Of a stretch of 64,000 nucleotides of DNA, positions 34,684 through 42,433 are shown piece by piece. The position numbers were made by a program, and so were the translations under genes. The notes under the pieces are model-generated. The model saw nothing but the letters and a program-made list of their open reading frames with translations. It was not told the origin of the DNA and made no database searches. This DNA comes from an uncultured Alphaproteobacteria bacterium (GTDB taxonomy: Bacteria; Pseudomonadota; Alphaproteobacteria; HIMB59; GCA-002718135), in NCBI GenBank assembly GCA_902562275.1, contig CACESS010000005.1:1-64000 (forward strand), in the 5' to 3' direction. Positions within the stretch are counted from its first letter, which is position 1. Each line of letters begins with the position of its first letter.

Positions 34684-34702
34684 TAAATCTATATTTTAAA
34701 TA

Positions 34703-34969
34703 ATGAATATATTTAAATTTTTACTTAATTTTTTTTCTAGCAAAGAAAATAGAATAGATAATCTAGAAGCAAAAAATATAATGATAATTGAGAACAATTT
34801 TAATAAAGATAATTTAACATTAGGTTCCATTTACAAAGTAAATCAAAATATAAAATTAAAAAATTTTAAAAATAAAATTCTTGAAGACAACTTAACAATA
34901 GTAGTTACTGACAATAAAGGTAAAACTATTGGATATATTTCTAAAAAAGAGATAGATAATATTCAATAA
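34703..34969 (+). CDS. Small protein of unknown function (weak HIRAN-like pattern)
   Basis: An 88-residue lysine- and asparagine-rich protein that I do not recognise with certainty. The N-terminus has a short hydrophobic patch (I-F-K-F-L-L-N-F-F) and the C-terminal half reads E-D-N-L-T-I-V-V-T-D, then G-K-T-I-G-Y-I-S-K-K-E-I. The N-x-I-x-V-x-D-x-x-G-x-x-I-G-Y-I layout resembles the core of HIRAN-type small beta-barrel domains, but the match is by eye only. It lies 19 nt after the transporter ATPase, and its stop overlaps the start of the SDR gene (TAATG), so it is part of that operon. Confidence 0.6.
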   Translation: MNIFKFLLNFFSSKENRIDNLEAKNIMIIENNFNKDNLTLGSIYKVNQNIKLKNFKNKILEDNLTIVVTDNKGKTIGYISKKEIDNIQ

Positions 34970-35751
34970 TGAAAATTAATCTTAGTAAAAAAAATTATAT
35001 TATTTCTGCAGGTGCAGATGGCTTAGGTTTTGCTATAGCAAATAAAATAATCAGTTCAGGTGGAAAAGTATATTTATCTGATATAAATAAATCAAAAATT
35101 GATAAAATAAAATCAAATAAAAAATATCATAATAAAATATTTGCTAAACACTTAGACTGTACAAATCCAAAAGACATTAAAGAATATTTTAAATCTCTAT
35201 CTAACTTAAAAAAAATAGATGGATTAATAAATAATATAGGTATTGCAGGACCTACAAAGTATCTTCAAAATATTTCGATAGATGAATGGGATAACACAAT
35301 AAAAACCAATTTAAGTTCACATTTTTATTTTGCAAAATTTGCTATTCCATTTTTAAAAAAAGCTAAAAAAGGATCTATTATTAATTTATCTTCAACCGCA
35401 GGATTATATGGTTTTGCTCAACGTTCACCATATGCATCAAGTAAATGGGCAGTAATTGGATTAACTAAAACATTAGCAGTCGAATTAGGAAAATTTAAAA
35501 TACGTGTGAATGCAATTTGTCCTGGTTCCGTTAATGGCGATAGAATGGATAGAGTAATAAATGCAAAAGCTAAATTAATTAATTCAACAAATAAACAAGT
35601 AAGAAAAGAATTAGAGTCAATGGTTTCATTAAACACATTTGTAGAAAAAGAAGATATTGCATCAATGGCATTGTTTTTATTGAGCGATGCCTCAGAAAAT
35701 GTATCTGGTCAAATCATGACTGTTGATGGAAATACTGAAAGAATGAATTAG
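34969..35751 (+). CDS. Short-chain dehydrogenase/reductase (SDR)
   Basis: A 260-residue classical SDR. The nucleotide motif is S-A-G-A-D-G-L-G-F-A-I-A (G-x3-G-x-G variant) and V-Y-L-S-D-I-N binds NAD rather than NADP (acidic residue at the strand end). N-N-I-G-I-A-G-P, catalytic serine in N-L-S-S-T-A-G, and Y-A-S-S-K (tyrosine-lysine pair near residue 155) are present. The Rossmann loop has A-D-G in place of a more usual S-x-G. Translationally coupled on both sides (TAATG and TAGTG overlaps) with the small protein and a GMC oxidoreductase. Confidence 0.87.
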   Translation: MKINLSKKNYIISAGADGLGFAIANKIISSGGKVYLSDINKSKIDKIKSNKKYHNKIFAKHLDCTNPKDIKEYFKSLSNLKKIDGLINNIGIAGPTKYLQNISIDEWDNTIKTNLSSHFYFAKFAIPFLKKAKKGSIINLSSTAGLYGFAQRSPYASSKWAVIGLTKTLAVELGKFKIRVNAICPGSVNGDRMDRVINAKAKLINSTNKQVRKELESMVSLNTFVEKEDIASMALFLLSDASENVSGQIMTVDGNTERMN

Positions 35752-37352
35752 TGGATAACAATGCTGACTACATCATTGTTGGAGCAGGGTCAGCAGGTTG
35801 TGTTTTAGCTAACAGATTGTCTGCACAATCAAAAAATTCAGTAATTTTATTAGAAGCTGGTCCATCGAGTAAAACCTGGAAAGTTGATATGCCAAGCGCA
35901 CTTCTATATGCAATGCATGATCCAAAATATAATTGGAAGTATTATACTGAGCCTGAACCATTTCTAAATAATAGATCTTTATATTGTCCAAGAGGAAAAA
36001 TGATAGGAGGATGCTCTTCGCATAACGGCATGGTTTTTGCTAGAGGTCATAAAGAGGATTTTGATAGATGGTCTTCAAGTGGTTTAACTGATTGGTCATA
36101 TGAAAAAGTTTTACCTTTTTTTAAAAAATTAGAAACTTGGTCTCATAACAGTACTGAAAGAGGTAAAGATGGACCATTAAAAGTAAATAAATCAAACATA
36201 GATAAAAAATATCCTTTATTTAAAAAAGTTTTAGAAGCTGCACAAGAAGCTGGATATAAAATATTTAATGACTCTAATAATATTGATAATGAAGGTTTTG
36301 GAACTTTTGATGTAACAATAAACAAAGGTGTTAGACAAAGTGTTGCTAAAGCATATTTAGAACCAATACAAAATAGAAAAAATCTTAGAATAATAAATAA
36401 TATTGATGTTAAAAAAATTCTTTTTAAAAACAAAACCGCAATTGGTGTTGAAACAATAAAAAAAAATATAACAAATAAATATTTAGCAAATAAAGAAGTT
36501 ATACTTTGTGCAGGTTCAATTAATTCTCCTAAAATTCTTCAATTATCTGGAATAGGTAACGAAAAACATCTTAAAAGCTTGGGAATAGAAGTAATTAATA
36601 ATTTAATTGGGGTGGGAGAAAATTTACAAGATCATTTAGAGATGTATATTCAATATAAATCTAAAAAAAATGAAACATTACATTCTTTAGCAACAAATTT
36701 TATCTATCAAGCAATTGAAGGATCAAAATGGTTTTTATTTAAAAAAGGTAGGTTGGCAAACTCACACTTAGAGCTAGGAGGTTTTGTTAAATCTGATAAA
36801 TCATATAATCATCCAAACTTACAATTTCATTTTTTTCCATACTTAGTTATTAATCATGGTTTGGAAAATCCTAATTTTGAAGCTTTTCAATTTCATGTTT
36901 GCCCAAATAGACCAAAAAGTAGGGGGTTTGTTAAAATTAAAACAAATAACTATAAAGATGATCCTAAAATACAATTTAATTATCTTAAGCATGAAGACGA
37001 TTTAAAACAAATAAGAGATGGTGTAGGAATTGCTAAAAAAATTTTGTCTCAAAAATCACTACAAGAATATGTTGGCACAGAAATTAGGCCTGGGAAGAAT
37101 GTATCTAATCAATATGAGTTAGATGAAGTTATTAAAAATACATCTGAATCTGCGTATCATCCATCATGCACAAATAAAATGGGTGAGGACAAAACCTCAG
37201 TTGTAGACCAAAACCTAATGGTTCATGGAATTCAAAATTTAAGAGTTATTGATGCTTCTATAATGCCAGATATTGTTAGTGCTAATTTAAATGCAACAAC
37301 AATTATGATTGCCGAAAAAGCATACGACCAAATAAAGAGTACCGTTAGTTAG
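35751..37352 (+). CDS. GMC family FAD-dependent dehydrogenase
   Basis: A 533-residue GMC oxidoreductase starting at GTG 35751, which shares one base with the preceding stop. The FAD motif is I-I-V-G-A-G-S-A-G-C-V-L-A-N-R. P-R-G-K-M-I-G-G-C-S-S-H-N-G-M and S-I-N-S-P-K-I-L-Q-L-S-G-I-G follow. The active-site histidine is in A-Y-H-P-S-C-T-N-K-M-G and the second conserved region is S-A-N-L-N-A-T-T. It is a paralogue of the enzyme at 18247. As the last gene of the transporter operon it likely oxidises an alcohol derived from the imported compound. Confidence 0.85.
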   Translation: MDNNADYIIVGAGSAGCVLANRLSAQSKNSVILLEAGPSSKTWKVDMPSALLYAMHDPKYNWKYYTEPEPFLNNRSLYCPRGKMIGGCSSHNGMVFARGHKEDFDRWSSSGLTDWSYEKVLPFFKKLETWSHNSTERGKDGPLKVNKSNIDKKYPLFKKVLEAAQEAGYKIFNDSNNIDNEGFGTFDVTINKGVRQSVAKAYLEPIQNRKNLRIINNIDVKKILFKNKTAIGVETIKKNITNKYLANKEVILCAGSINSPKILQLSGIGNEKHLKSLGIEVINNLIGVGENLQDHLEMYIQYKSKKNETLHSLATNFIYQAIEGSKWFLFKKGRLANSHLELGGFVKSDKSYNHPNLQFHFFPYLVINHGLENPNFEAFQFHVCPNRPKSRGFVKIKTNNYKDDPKIQFNYLKHEDDLKQIRDGVGIAKKILSQKSLQEYVGTEIRPGKNVSNQYELDEVIKNTSESAYHPSCTNKMGEDKTSVVDQNLMVHGIQNLRVIDASIMPDIVSANLNATTIMIAEKAYDQIKSTVS

Positions 37353-37372
37353 AGAACTAAAATCTAATATAA

Positions 37373-37552
37373 TTAGATAGTTTTTCTTCTAAGAGTCCAA
37401 CCGTATCTTTCGCTGTAGTATGCTTCAATACCATCAGCAAGATTAAGGTCGTAATTTGAGTCTATAGATCCTTCAAGAACCTTTTTCTCAATAGAACTCT
37501 GCTCTAGGCTATCTTTTTGGTAATTAATATTTTCTGTTAATTTACTATTCAT
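37373..37552 (-). CDS. Small conserved-looking protein of 59 residues, unknown function
   Basis: An open frame on the minus strand in the spacer between the GMC gene and the regulator. It begins at ATG (CAT 37550-37552), ends at TAA (tta 37373-37375) and encodes 59 residues. The N-terminal half is polar and acidic (E-Q-S-S-I-E-K-K-V-L-E). The C-terminal half is richer in aromatic residues and ends Y-Y-S-E-R-Y-G-W-T-L-R-R-K-T-I, a composition not expected of random AT-rich DNA. There is no signal peptide and no strong ribosome site. It is divergent from the ScfR-like regulator, and a motif abutting its start codon resembles the one at the regulator start, so it may be a regulator target. No function is assigned. 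Confidence 0.6.
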   Translation of the reverse strand: MNSKLTENINYQKDSLEQSSIEKKVLEGSIDSNYDLNLADGIEAYYSERYGWTLRRKTI

Positions 37553-37570
37553 ATTTACAGATTTTACAAA
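37553..37570 (-). promoter_or_regulatory. Candidate operator abutting the small-protein start
   Basis: Read on the minus strand this is TTTGTAAAATCTGTAAAT, directly before the ATG of the 59-residue protein. It is two TTTGTAAA-like 8-mers with a 9-bp period. It matches 16 of 18 bases with the site before the divergent regulator gene. A binding site for that regulator is the simplest reading. The idea is inferred from repeat symmetry only. Confidence 0.4.
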
Positions 37571-37644
37571 TACATAATAATGTAAAAAAAAACTAGAGTT
37601 TTTCTTAGTTTTAATGTAAAGAAAATTACTTTGATTTTATTATT

Positions 37645-37662
37645 TTTGTAAATTTTGTAAAT
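37645..37662 (+). promoter_or_regulatory. Candidate operator overlapping the regulator start
   Basis: TTTGTAAATTTTGTAAAT, two tandem copies of TTTGTAAA with a 9-bp period, overlaps the ATG at 37661. It is near-identical to the motif in mirror position at the other end of the spacer (37553-37570). Occupancy would block start of translation or transcription, which suggests autoregulation. Further TGTAAA copies occur in between, near 37585 and 37615. Confidence 0.4.
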
Positions 37663-39100
37663 GAATATTGAGTCTGACATAAATTTTGGCCCAAAGTTGA
37701 AAAAACAAAGGATAATTAGAGGTTTTTCACAAGCTGAATTATCAAAAACTATTGGAATATCTCCTAGTTATTTAAATTTAATTGAAAGTGGAAAAAGAAA
37801 AATACCACTTTCCTTACTAATTAAAGCAGCTGATAAATTAGATTTATCAATTAAAGACTTCTCATCAGAATCTAGCAAACGACTTCTTTCAGACGTAATG
37901 GATGTTTTAAGCAATGAAATTTTTGATGATTTAAAGATAACCAATCACGACACAAGTGACTTCATTGGTTCAAATCCAAATATAGCTAAAGCATTACTGG
38001 CAATAAATGATTCTTTTAAAAGCTTTAAAGAAGATATGCAAAATCGACTTGAAACGATGGATGTCAATGCAAATCAAATCGAAAAACCAACAAGACTACC
38101 TGTGGAAATCGTTTCAGATATTCTTCAAGAAAATAAAAATTACTTTCATGATTTAGAAATTAGTTCTGAAAATTTAAGAAAAGAAATAGGTCTTGAAACT
38201 GGACCTAACATTGGTTCTGGATCTAAATTATCACTTTATCTCAAAGAAAAACATGGAATTGAAGTTAAAATAGTAACCATAAACGAAGATGAAAAAATAG
38301 TTAAAAGATTTGATGAAAAATCCAAGATTTTTTATCTTTCTGAAATGTTAACTTATACATCAAGAAACTTTCATTTAGCATCACAAGTTGCTTATTTAGA
38401 GGCTAATGATGTTATCAATAAAGTTATTAAAGATAATAATGTTGAGTCAGAAGAAGTAGAGCCTTTGCTTAAACTATCTTTATTAAATTACTATGCTGCT
38501 GCTTTTATGATGCCTTATAACGATTTTTTAAAGAGTGCTAAATTACATAAATATGATGTGGAAATATTGATGCATCATTATGCCTGTAGTTTTGAACAAG
38601 TTACACATAGATTAACAAATCTTCAAAGACCTGAAAACGAAGGAGTGCCATTTCATTTTTTAAAAACAGATATTGCTGGAAATGTCTCAAAGCGATTTTC
38701 TTTATCTGGTATTCATATACCAAGACATGGAGGTTCTTGTCCTAGATGGAATGTTTATACTGCTTTTTTAAATCCTGGAAAAATTCATCCTCAAATATCT
38801 AAAATGCCAGATGGACGAGTATATTTTTGTATCGCAAGAGCTTTTGAGAAAGGAATTGAAAAACATGGGATGCCTAAAAGCTTTGTTTCGATTGGTTTAG
38901 GTTGTGATATGAAATACGCTAAAGATCTAATTTATTCTGAAGGAATTGATCTAAATAATAAAAAATTACAAATGCCAATTGGAGTTTCTTGTAGGATATG
39001 TCCTAGAGTGGAATGTCAGCAAAGAGCTTTTCCTCCAATTGATAAAGAACTTAAATTAGATATTAAATATAGAGGGACATCACCATACGTTACAATTTAG
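37661..39100 (+). CDS. XRE-family transcriptional regulator with DUF2083 domain (ScfR/RamB-like)
   Basis: A 479-residue regulator. The N-terminal helix-turn-helix spans about residues 10-64 (L-K-K-Q-R-I-I-R-G-F-S-Q-A-E-L-S, then S-P-S-Y-L-N-L-I-E-S-G-K-R). The middle part contains an IrrE/ImmA-like region (L-L-N-Y-Y-A-A-A-F-M-M-P-Y, H-H-Y-A-C-S-F-E-Q-V). The C-terminal DUF2083 part has H-G-G-S-C-P-R-W-N and a cysteine cluster in G-V-S-C-R-I-C-P-R-V-E-C. Known relatives (RamB, ScfR, PccR) bind short-chain acyl-CoAs and control acetate or propionate metabolism. It is divergent from the 59-residue gene and probably controls it and itself. Confidence 0.87.
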   Translation: MNIESDINFGPKLKKQRIIRGFSQAELSKTIGISPSYLNLIESGKRKIPLSLLIKAADKLDLSIKDFSSESSKRLLSDVMDVLSNEIFDDLKITNHDTSDFIGSNPNIAKALLAINDSFKSFKEDMQNRLETMDVNANQIEKPTRLPVEIVSDILQENKNYFHDLEISSENLRKEIGLETGPNIGSGSKLSLYLKEKHGIEVKIVTINEDEKIVKRFDEKSKIFYLSEMLTYTSRNFHLASQVAYLEANDVINKVIKDNNVESEEVEPLLKLSLLNYYAAAFMMPYNDFLKSAKLHKYDVEILMHHYACSFEQVTHRLTNLQRPENEGVPFHFLKTDIAGNVSKRFSLSGIHIPRHGGSCPRWNVYTAFLNPGKIHPQISKMPDGRVYFCIARAFEKGIEKHGMPKSFVSIGLGCDMKYAKDLIYSEGIDLNNKKLQMPIGVSCRICPRVECQQRAFPPIDKELKLDIKYRGTSPYVTI

Positions 39101-40108
39101 CTAAATTTTAACTAACATTTTTCCTAAATTTTTACCATTCAGTAGATCTATAAATGCTTTTGGAGCATTTTCTATATTTTCATAAATTGTTTCTTTAAAC
39201 TTTATTTTTCCTTCAGATAGCCAATTTCGCATATCAGTTTCAAAAGGCTCATTATCATTTTCATGATCAAAAATTAAAAAACCTTTTATAGTTAATCTTT
39301 TTACTAATACGTGAGCCATATTTTTTAGTCCAGCAGGTGCAGAAGTTGAATTCATTTGAGATATTCTTCCACAAATAATAATTCTTCCAAAATTTTTCAT
39401 TCGAAAAATTGCAGACTCTAAAAAATCACCTCCAACATTATCAAAGTATAAGTCAAATCCTTCAGGACAAATTTCTTTAAAGTGCAAAACAAGGTTATCA
39501 ATTTTTTTATAATTAAATGCTACATCAACATTTAATTCATTTTTTAACCAATCAACTTTTTCATCTGATCCTGTACTAGCATATACTTTGCATCCTAAAT
39601 TTTTTGCAATTTGACAAACTGTTGAACCAACACTTCCACCTGCTGAAGATACAAGAATACTTTGTCCTTTTTGTATATTCCCATGATTAAAAAGACCAAT
39701 ATATGCAGTTTGCCCTGTCATTCCTAACGGCCCTAGATAAGTTTGCAATGGAAGATTGGAATTTTTTATTTTTTTTAAATCACCACCTTTGCAAACGAAG
39801 TTATCTCTCATTCCAAAATTACTGAAAACAACATCTCCTTCTTTAAATTGTGAGTCTTTTGATTCTTGGACTGACCCAATTGCATAACCTTCCATTTCCT
39901 CGCCTAGTAAAAAGGGTGGTTTATAATTTTTACGTTCTGTCATTCTTGCTCTCATATACGGATCAACAGATATCCATGAATTAAGAACATGAATATTATT
40001 TGTTTCATCTAATTCTAAAGTTTTAGATTTAATTTCAAAATCTTCTTCTTTAGGTAACCCAGTTGGGATATAATTTTTTAAAGCTACATATTTTGAGATT
40101 ATTGTCAT
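39101..40108 (-). CDS. NADP-dependent medium-chain reductase (leukotriene B4 dehydrogenase/CurA-like)
   Basis: A 335-residue zinc-free medium-chain dehydrogenase. The N-terminal GroES-like domain has S-V-D-P-Y-M-R-A-R-M. The nucleotide-binding domain has Y-L-G-P-L-G-M-T-G-Q-T-A-Y and V-S-S-A-G-G-S-V-G-S-T-V, then Y-F-D-N-V-G-G-D-F-L-E and I-I-C-G-R-I-S-Q-M-N. Such enzymes reduce the double bond of alpha,beta-unsaturated ketones or aldehydes with NADPH. It is two nucleotides from the carnitine dehydrogenase-like gene in the same minus-strand unit. The role in that pathway is unclear. It converges with the regulator gene at zero gap. Confidence 0.84.
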   Translation of the reverse strand: MTIISKYVALKNYIPTGLPKEEDFEIKSKTLELDETNNIHVLNSWISVDPYMRARMTERKNYKPPFLLGEEMEGYAIGSVQESKDSQFKEGDVVFSNFGMRDNFVCKGGDLKKIKNSNLPLQTYLGPLGMTGQTAYIGLFNHGNIQKGQSILVSSAGGSVGSTVCQIAKNLGCKVYASTGSDEKVDWLKNELNVDVAFNYKKIDNLVLHFKEICPEGFDLYFDNVGGDFLESAIFRMKNFGRIIICGRISQMNSTSAPAGLKNMAHVLVKRLTIKGFLIFDHENDNEPFETDMRNWLSEGKIKFKETIYENIENAPKAFIDLLNGKNLGKMLVKI

Positions 40109-40110
40109 AA

Positions 40111-41031
40111 TTATAATTTATATTTTTTCTTTAATTCTAGCAAATCTATTAAGAAATTATCTCTTATGTTACTTAAATCTTTTATAGAATGATTCTTTGA
40201 TTGTTTTTTTGTGCCTTTAATGATTTTTTCTTTAAGTTTTTTTGTTAGTTTTGGAGATTTGAGTTTAGTCCATGGAAGCTTCAATGCTGGTCCAAACTGA
40301 TCTAGCATATTTTTCATACCCATTTCTCCTCCTGCTAAGTGAAATGTCAAAAAAGTTCCCATTAGAGCCCATCTCAAACCAGGACCATAAGTTATTGCTT
40401 CATCTAAATCTTTTGTTGAAGCATATCCATCATTTATAATATGTAAACCCTCTCTCCACAAAGCTTCTTGCAATCTATCAGATAAAAAGCCCGGTAATTC
40501 TTTTTCTACCAATAATGTTTTCATTTTAATTTTTTGATAAAATTTTTTTGCTTTATTAAGATATAAATTTGTAGTTTTTTTACCTTTTACAATTTCAACC
40601 AAAGGGAGAATATATACAGGGTTAAAGGGATGAGCTATGATTAATCTTTTTGGATTAATACATTTTGATTGTAAATCTGATGGAAGTAAACCAGATGAAC
40701 TTGAAGCAATTATTGAATTTGAGGGTGAATATTCACTTATATTTTTTATAACATCTTTTTTTAAAGATAGTCGTTCAGGTACATTTTCCTGAATTAAATC
40801 TGCATTTTTCACTGCTTCCTCAATATTGTCTACGATTTCCAAATTTTTGAAATTGATTTTAGTATTATATAATTTTTTTATAATTAAGTTTGTTCTTGTT
40901 ATTTCATCTTTTAGAAAATTTAATTGCTGATAATTTTTATCAAATGCTTTGACTTTTATACCATAAGCGAGAAATCTAAGTATCCAGCCGGTACCAATTA
41001 CACCAGTTCCAATGACAGCAATATTTTTCAA
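40111..41031 (-). CDS. L-carnitine dehydrogenase (3-hydroxyacyl-CoA dehydrogenase fold)
   Basis: A 306-residue NAD-dependent enzyme that oxidises L-carnitine to 3-dehydrocarnitine. The N-terminal Rossmann motif is I-A-V-I-G-T-G-V-I-G-T-G-W. A-D-L-I-Q-E-N-V-P-E-R, S-S-S-G-L-L-P-S-D-L-Q and A-H-P-F-N-P-V-Y-I-L-P-L-V-E (catalytic histidine) match carnitine dehydrogenases more closely than acyl-CoA ones. G-P-G-L-R-W-A-L-M-G lies in the C-terminal helical domain. The upstream neighbour (1-nt gap) is a BKACE enzyme that cleaves dehydrocarnitine, and a hot-dog thioesterase lies divergently. Together these are the three known steps to glycine betaine. Confidence 0.82.
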   Translation of the reverse strand: MKNIAVIGTGVIGTGWILRFLAYGIKVKAFDKNYQQLNFLKDEITRTNLIIKKLYNTKINFKNLEIVDNIEEAVKNADLIQENVPERLSLKKDVIKNISEYSPSNSIIASSSSGLLPSDLQSKCINPKRLIIAHPFNPVYILPLVEIVKGKKTTNLYLNKAKKFYQKIKMKTLLVEKELPGFLSDRLQEALWREGLHIINDGYASTKDLDEAITYGPGLRWALMGTFLTFHLAGGEMGMKNMLDQFGPALKLPWTKLKSPKLTKKLKEKIIKGTKKQSKNHSIKDLSNIRDNFLIDLLELKKKYKL

Positions 41032-41032
41032 A

Positions 41033-41923
41033 TTAAAAATGTTTTTTTAGTTTTAATTTCTCTCTTGTCTGTTGCGGGGATAAAATAGACGCTCCCATAT
41101 CTTCAACAATGCATCTTGCCTTTTCAACCAACTGTGCATTTGATGCAAAAACTCCTTTTTTTAAATAAAGATTATCTTCCAGTCCTACACGAACATTTCC
41201 TCCCAAAATAACTGCTTGTGCAGCCATAGGCATTTGAGATCTTCCTATTCCAAATCCAGACCAAATACCTTCAGAAGGCATCATTTCAGCCATTGCTTTC
41301 ATTGCGCTTGTTGTTGCTGGTGAGCCCCAGGGTATGCCAAGACATATTTGATAAAAAGGAGGGCCATCAATTAAACCTTCTTTATAAAGTTGGTTAGCAA
41401 ACCATAAATGACCCATTTCAAAAGCTTCCATTTCCGGTTTTACTCCAAGCTCCTGCATTTTTTTTGCTGCAGCTCTTAGTTGTATCGGTGTATGAATAAA
41501 TGTCATGTTTGAGTCACCAAAATTAAGTGATCCACAATCTAAAGTACAAATTTCAGGTAATAACTCTTCAACATGTTCTAATCTGCTTAATGCATCGATC
41601 ATATCTGTATTTACCCCTACTGGATTTAAAGGATCTTTACCTGTTCCCACTTCAAAATCACCACCCATACCTGTAGTAAAATTTAAAACCATATCAGTTT
41701 CAGAAGAGCGAATTCTATCTGCCACTTCTTTATAATAATTTAAATTTCTAGAAGGTTTGCCATCAGGTTCTCTTACATGTACATGAGCTATTGCAGCACC
41801 TGCTTTGGCGGCGTCAATTGAAGCATCAGCAATTTGTTTTGGTGTTATAGGTAAATCAGGATGTTTACCTGCTGTATCTCCTGATCCAGTTACGGCACAA
41901 GAAATTATTACTTCATTATTCAT
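41033..41923 (-). CDS. BKACE family 3-keto acid cleavage enzyme (dehydrocarnitine cleavage)
   Basis: A 296-residue zinc-dependent TIM-barrel protein of the beta-keto acid cleavage enzyme family (DUF849). It opens with [12 protein letters not shown]. The two zinc histidines are in [12 protein letters not shown], and the barrel has L-N-F-T-T-G-M-G-G and [10 protein letters not shown]. The C-terminal [13 protein letters not shown] holds another conserved acidic ligand. It would react dehydrocarnitine with acetyl-CoA to give acetoacetate and betainyl-CoA. This substrate is chosen from the carnitine dehydrogenase next to it; the fold alone allows other beta-keto acids. Confidence 0.85.
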   Translation of the reverse strand: MNNEVIISCAVTGSGDTAGKHPDLPITPKQIADASIDAAKAGAAIAHVHVREPDGKPSRNLNYYKEVADRIRSSETDMVLNFTTGMGGDFEVGTGKDPLNPVGVNTDMIDALSRLEHVEELLPEICTLDCGSLNFGDSNMTFIHTPIQLRAAAKKMQELGVKPEMEAFEMGHLWFANQLYKEGLIDGPPFYQICLGIPWGSPATTSAMKAMAEMMPSEGIWSGFGIGRSQMPMAAQAVILGGNVRVGLEDNLYLKKGVFASNAQLVEKARCIVEDMGASILSPQQTREKLKLKKHF

Positions 41924-41965
41924 TATTTTAAACTACTATATTTTTTGAATTAATAAAGAAAAACA

Positions 41966-42433
41966 ATGAAGATATATTTAAATTCAGGAAGAGTTAAAAA
42001 AGAATGGACCGATTATAATGGTCATATGAATTTGGCATTTTATATTCATCTTTTTGATGCTGGATGGGAAGTTCTTTTACAAAAATTTAATATGGGGGAA
42101 ACTTCTGCAAAAATAGAGAAGAAAACCACTTTTGCCGTCGAGTCACATACAACTTATGACAAAGAAGTGAAAGAGGGTGATGAAGTAGATATTAATTTGT
42201 TATTTCTTGATAGGGATAAAAAAAGATTAATTTATAAATTAGAAATGACACATATGCTTGAAGGTTATAGAGCAGCAACAACAGAGGTTTGTTCTTTATA
42301 TGTTGATTTAAATGTTAGAAAGGTTTCTGAATTAGAATTAGAAAAGCAAAAGGATATAGACAAATTTATTCAAGAAAATAAAAATAACTTTGATCCAGGT
42401 AACCTTACACTAATCAACAAGCTAAAAAAATAA
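41966..42433 (+). CDS. Hot-dog thioesterase (betainyl-CoA thioesterase candidate)
   Basis: A 155-residue 4-hydroxybenzoyl-CoA-type thioesterase. The active-site region reads W-T-D-Y-N-G-H-M-N-L-A-F-Y, where aspartate, asparagine-glycine-histidine and methionine match the D-x-x-G-H-M/V-N motif. Later E-V-K-E-G-D-E-V-D-I and the beta-rich C-terminal half complete a single hot-dog domain. In carnitine-degrading bacteria a protein of this type releases glycine betaine from betainyl-CoA. It is divergent from the BKACE gene (42-nt spacer) and converges with the HD gene. Confidence 0.8.
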   Translation: MKIYLNSGRVKKEWTDYNGHMNLAFYIHLFDAGWEVLLQKFNMGETSAKIEKKTTFAVESHTTYDKEVKEGDEVDINLLFLDRDKKRLIYKLEMTHMLEGYRAATTEVCSLYVDLNVRKVSELELEKQKDIDKFIQENKNNFDPGNLTLINKLKK

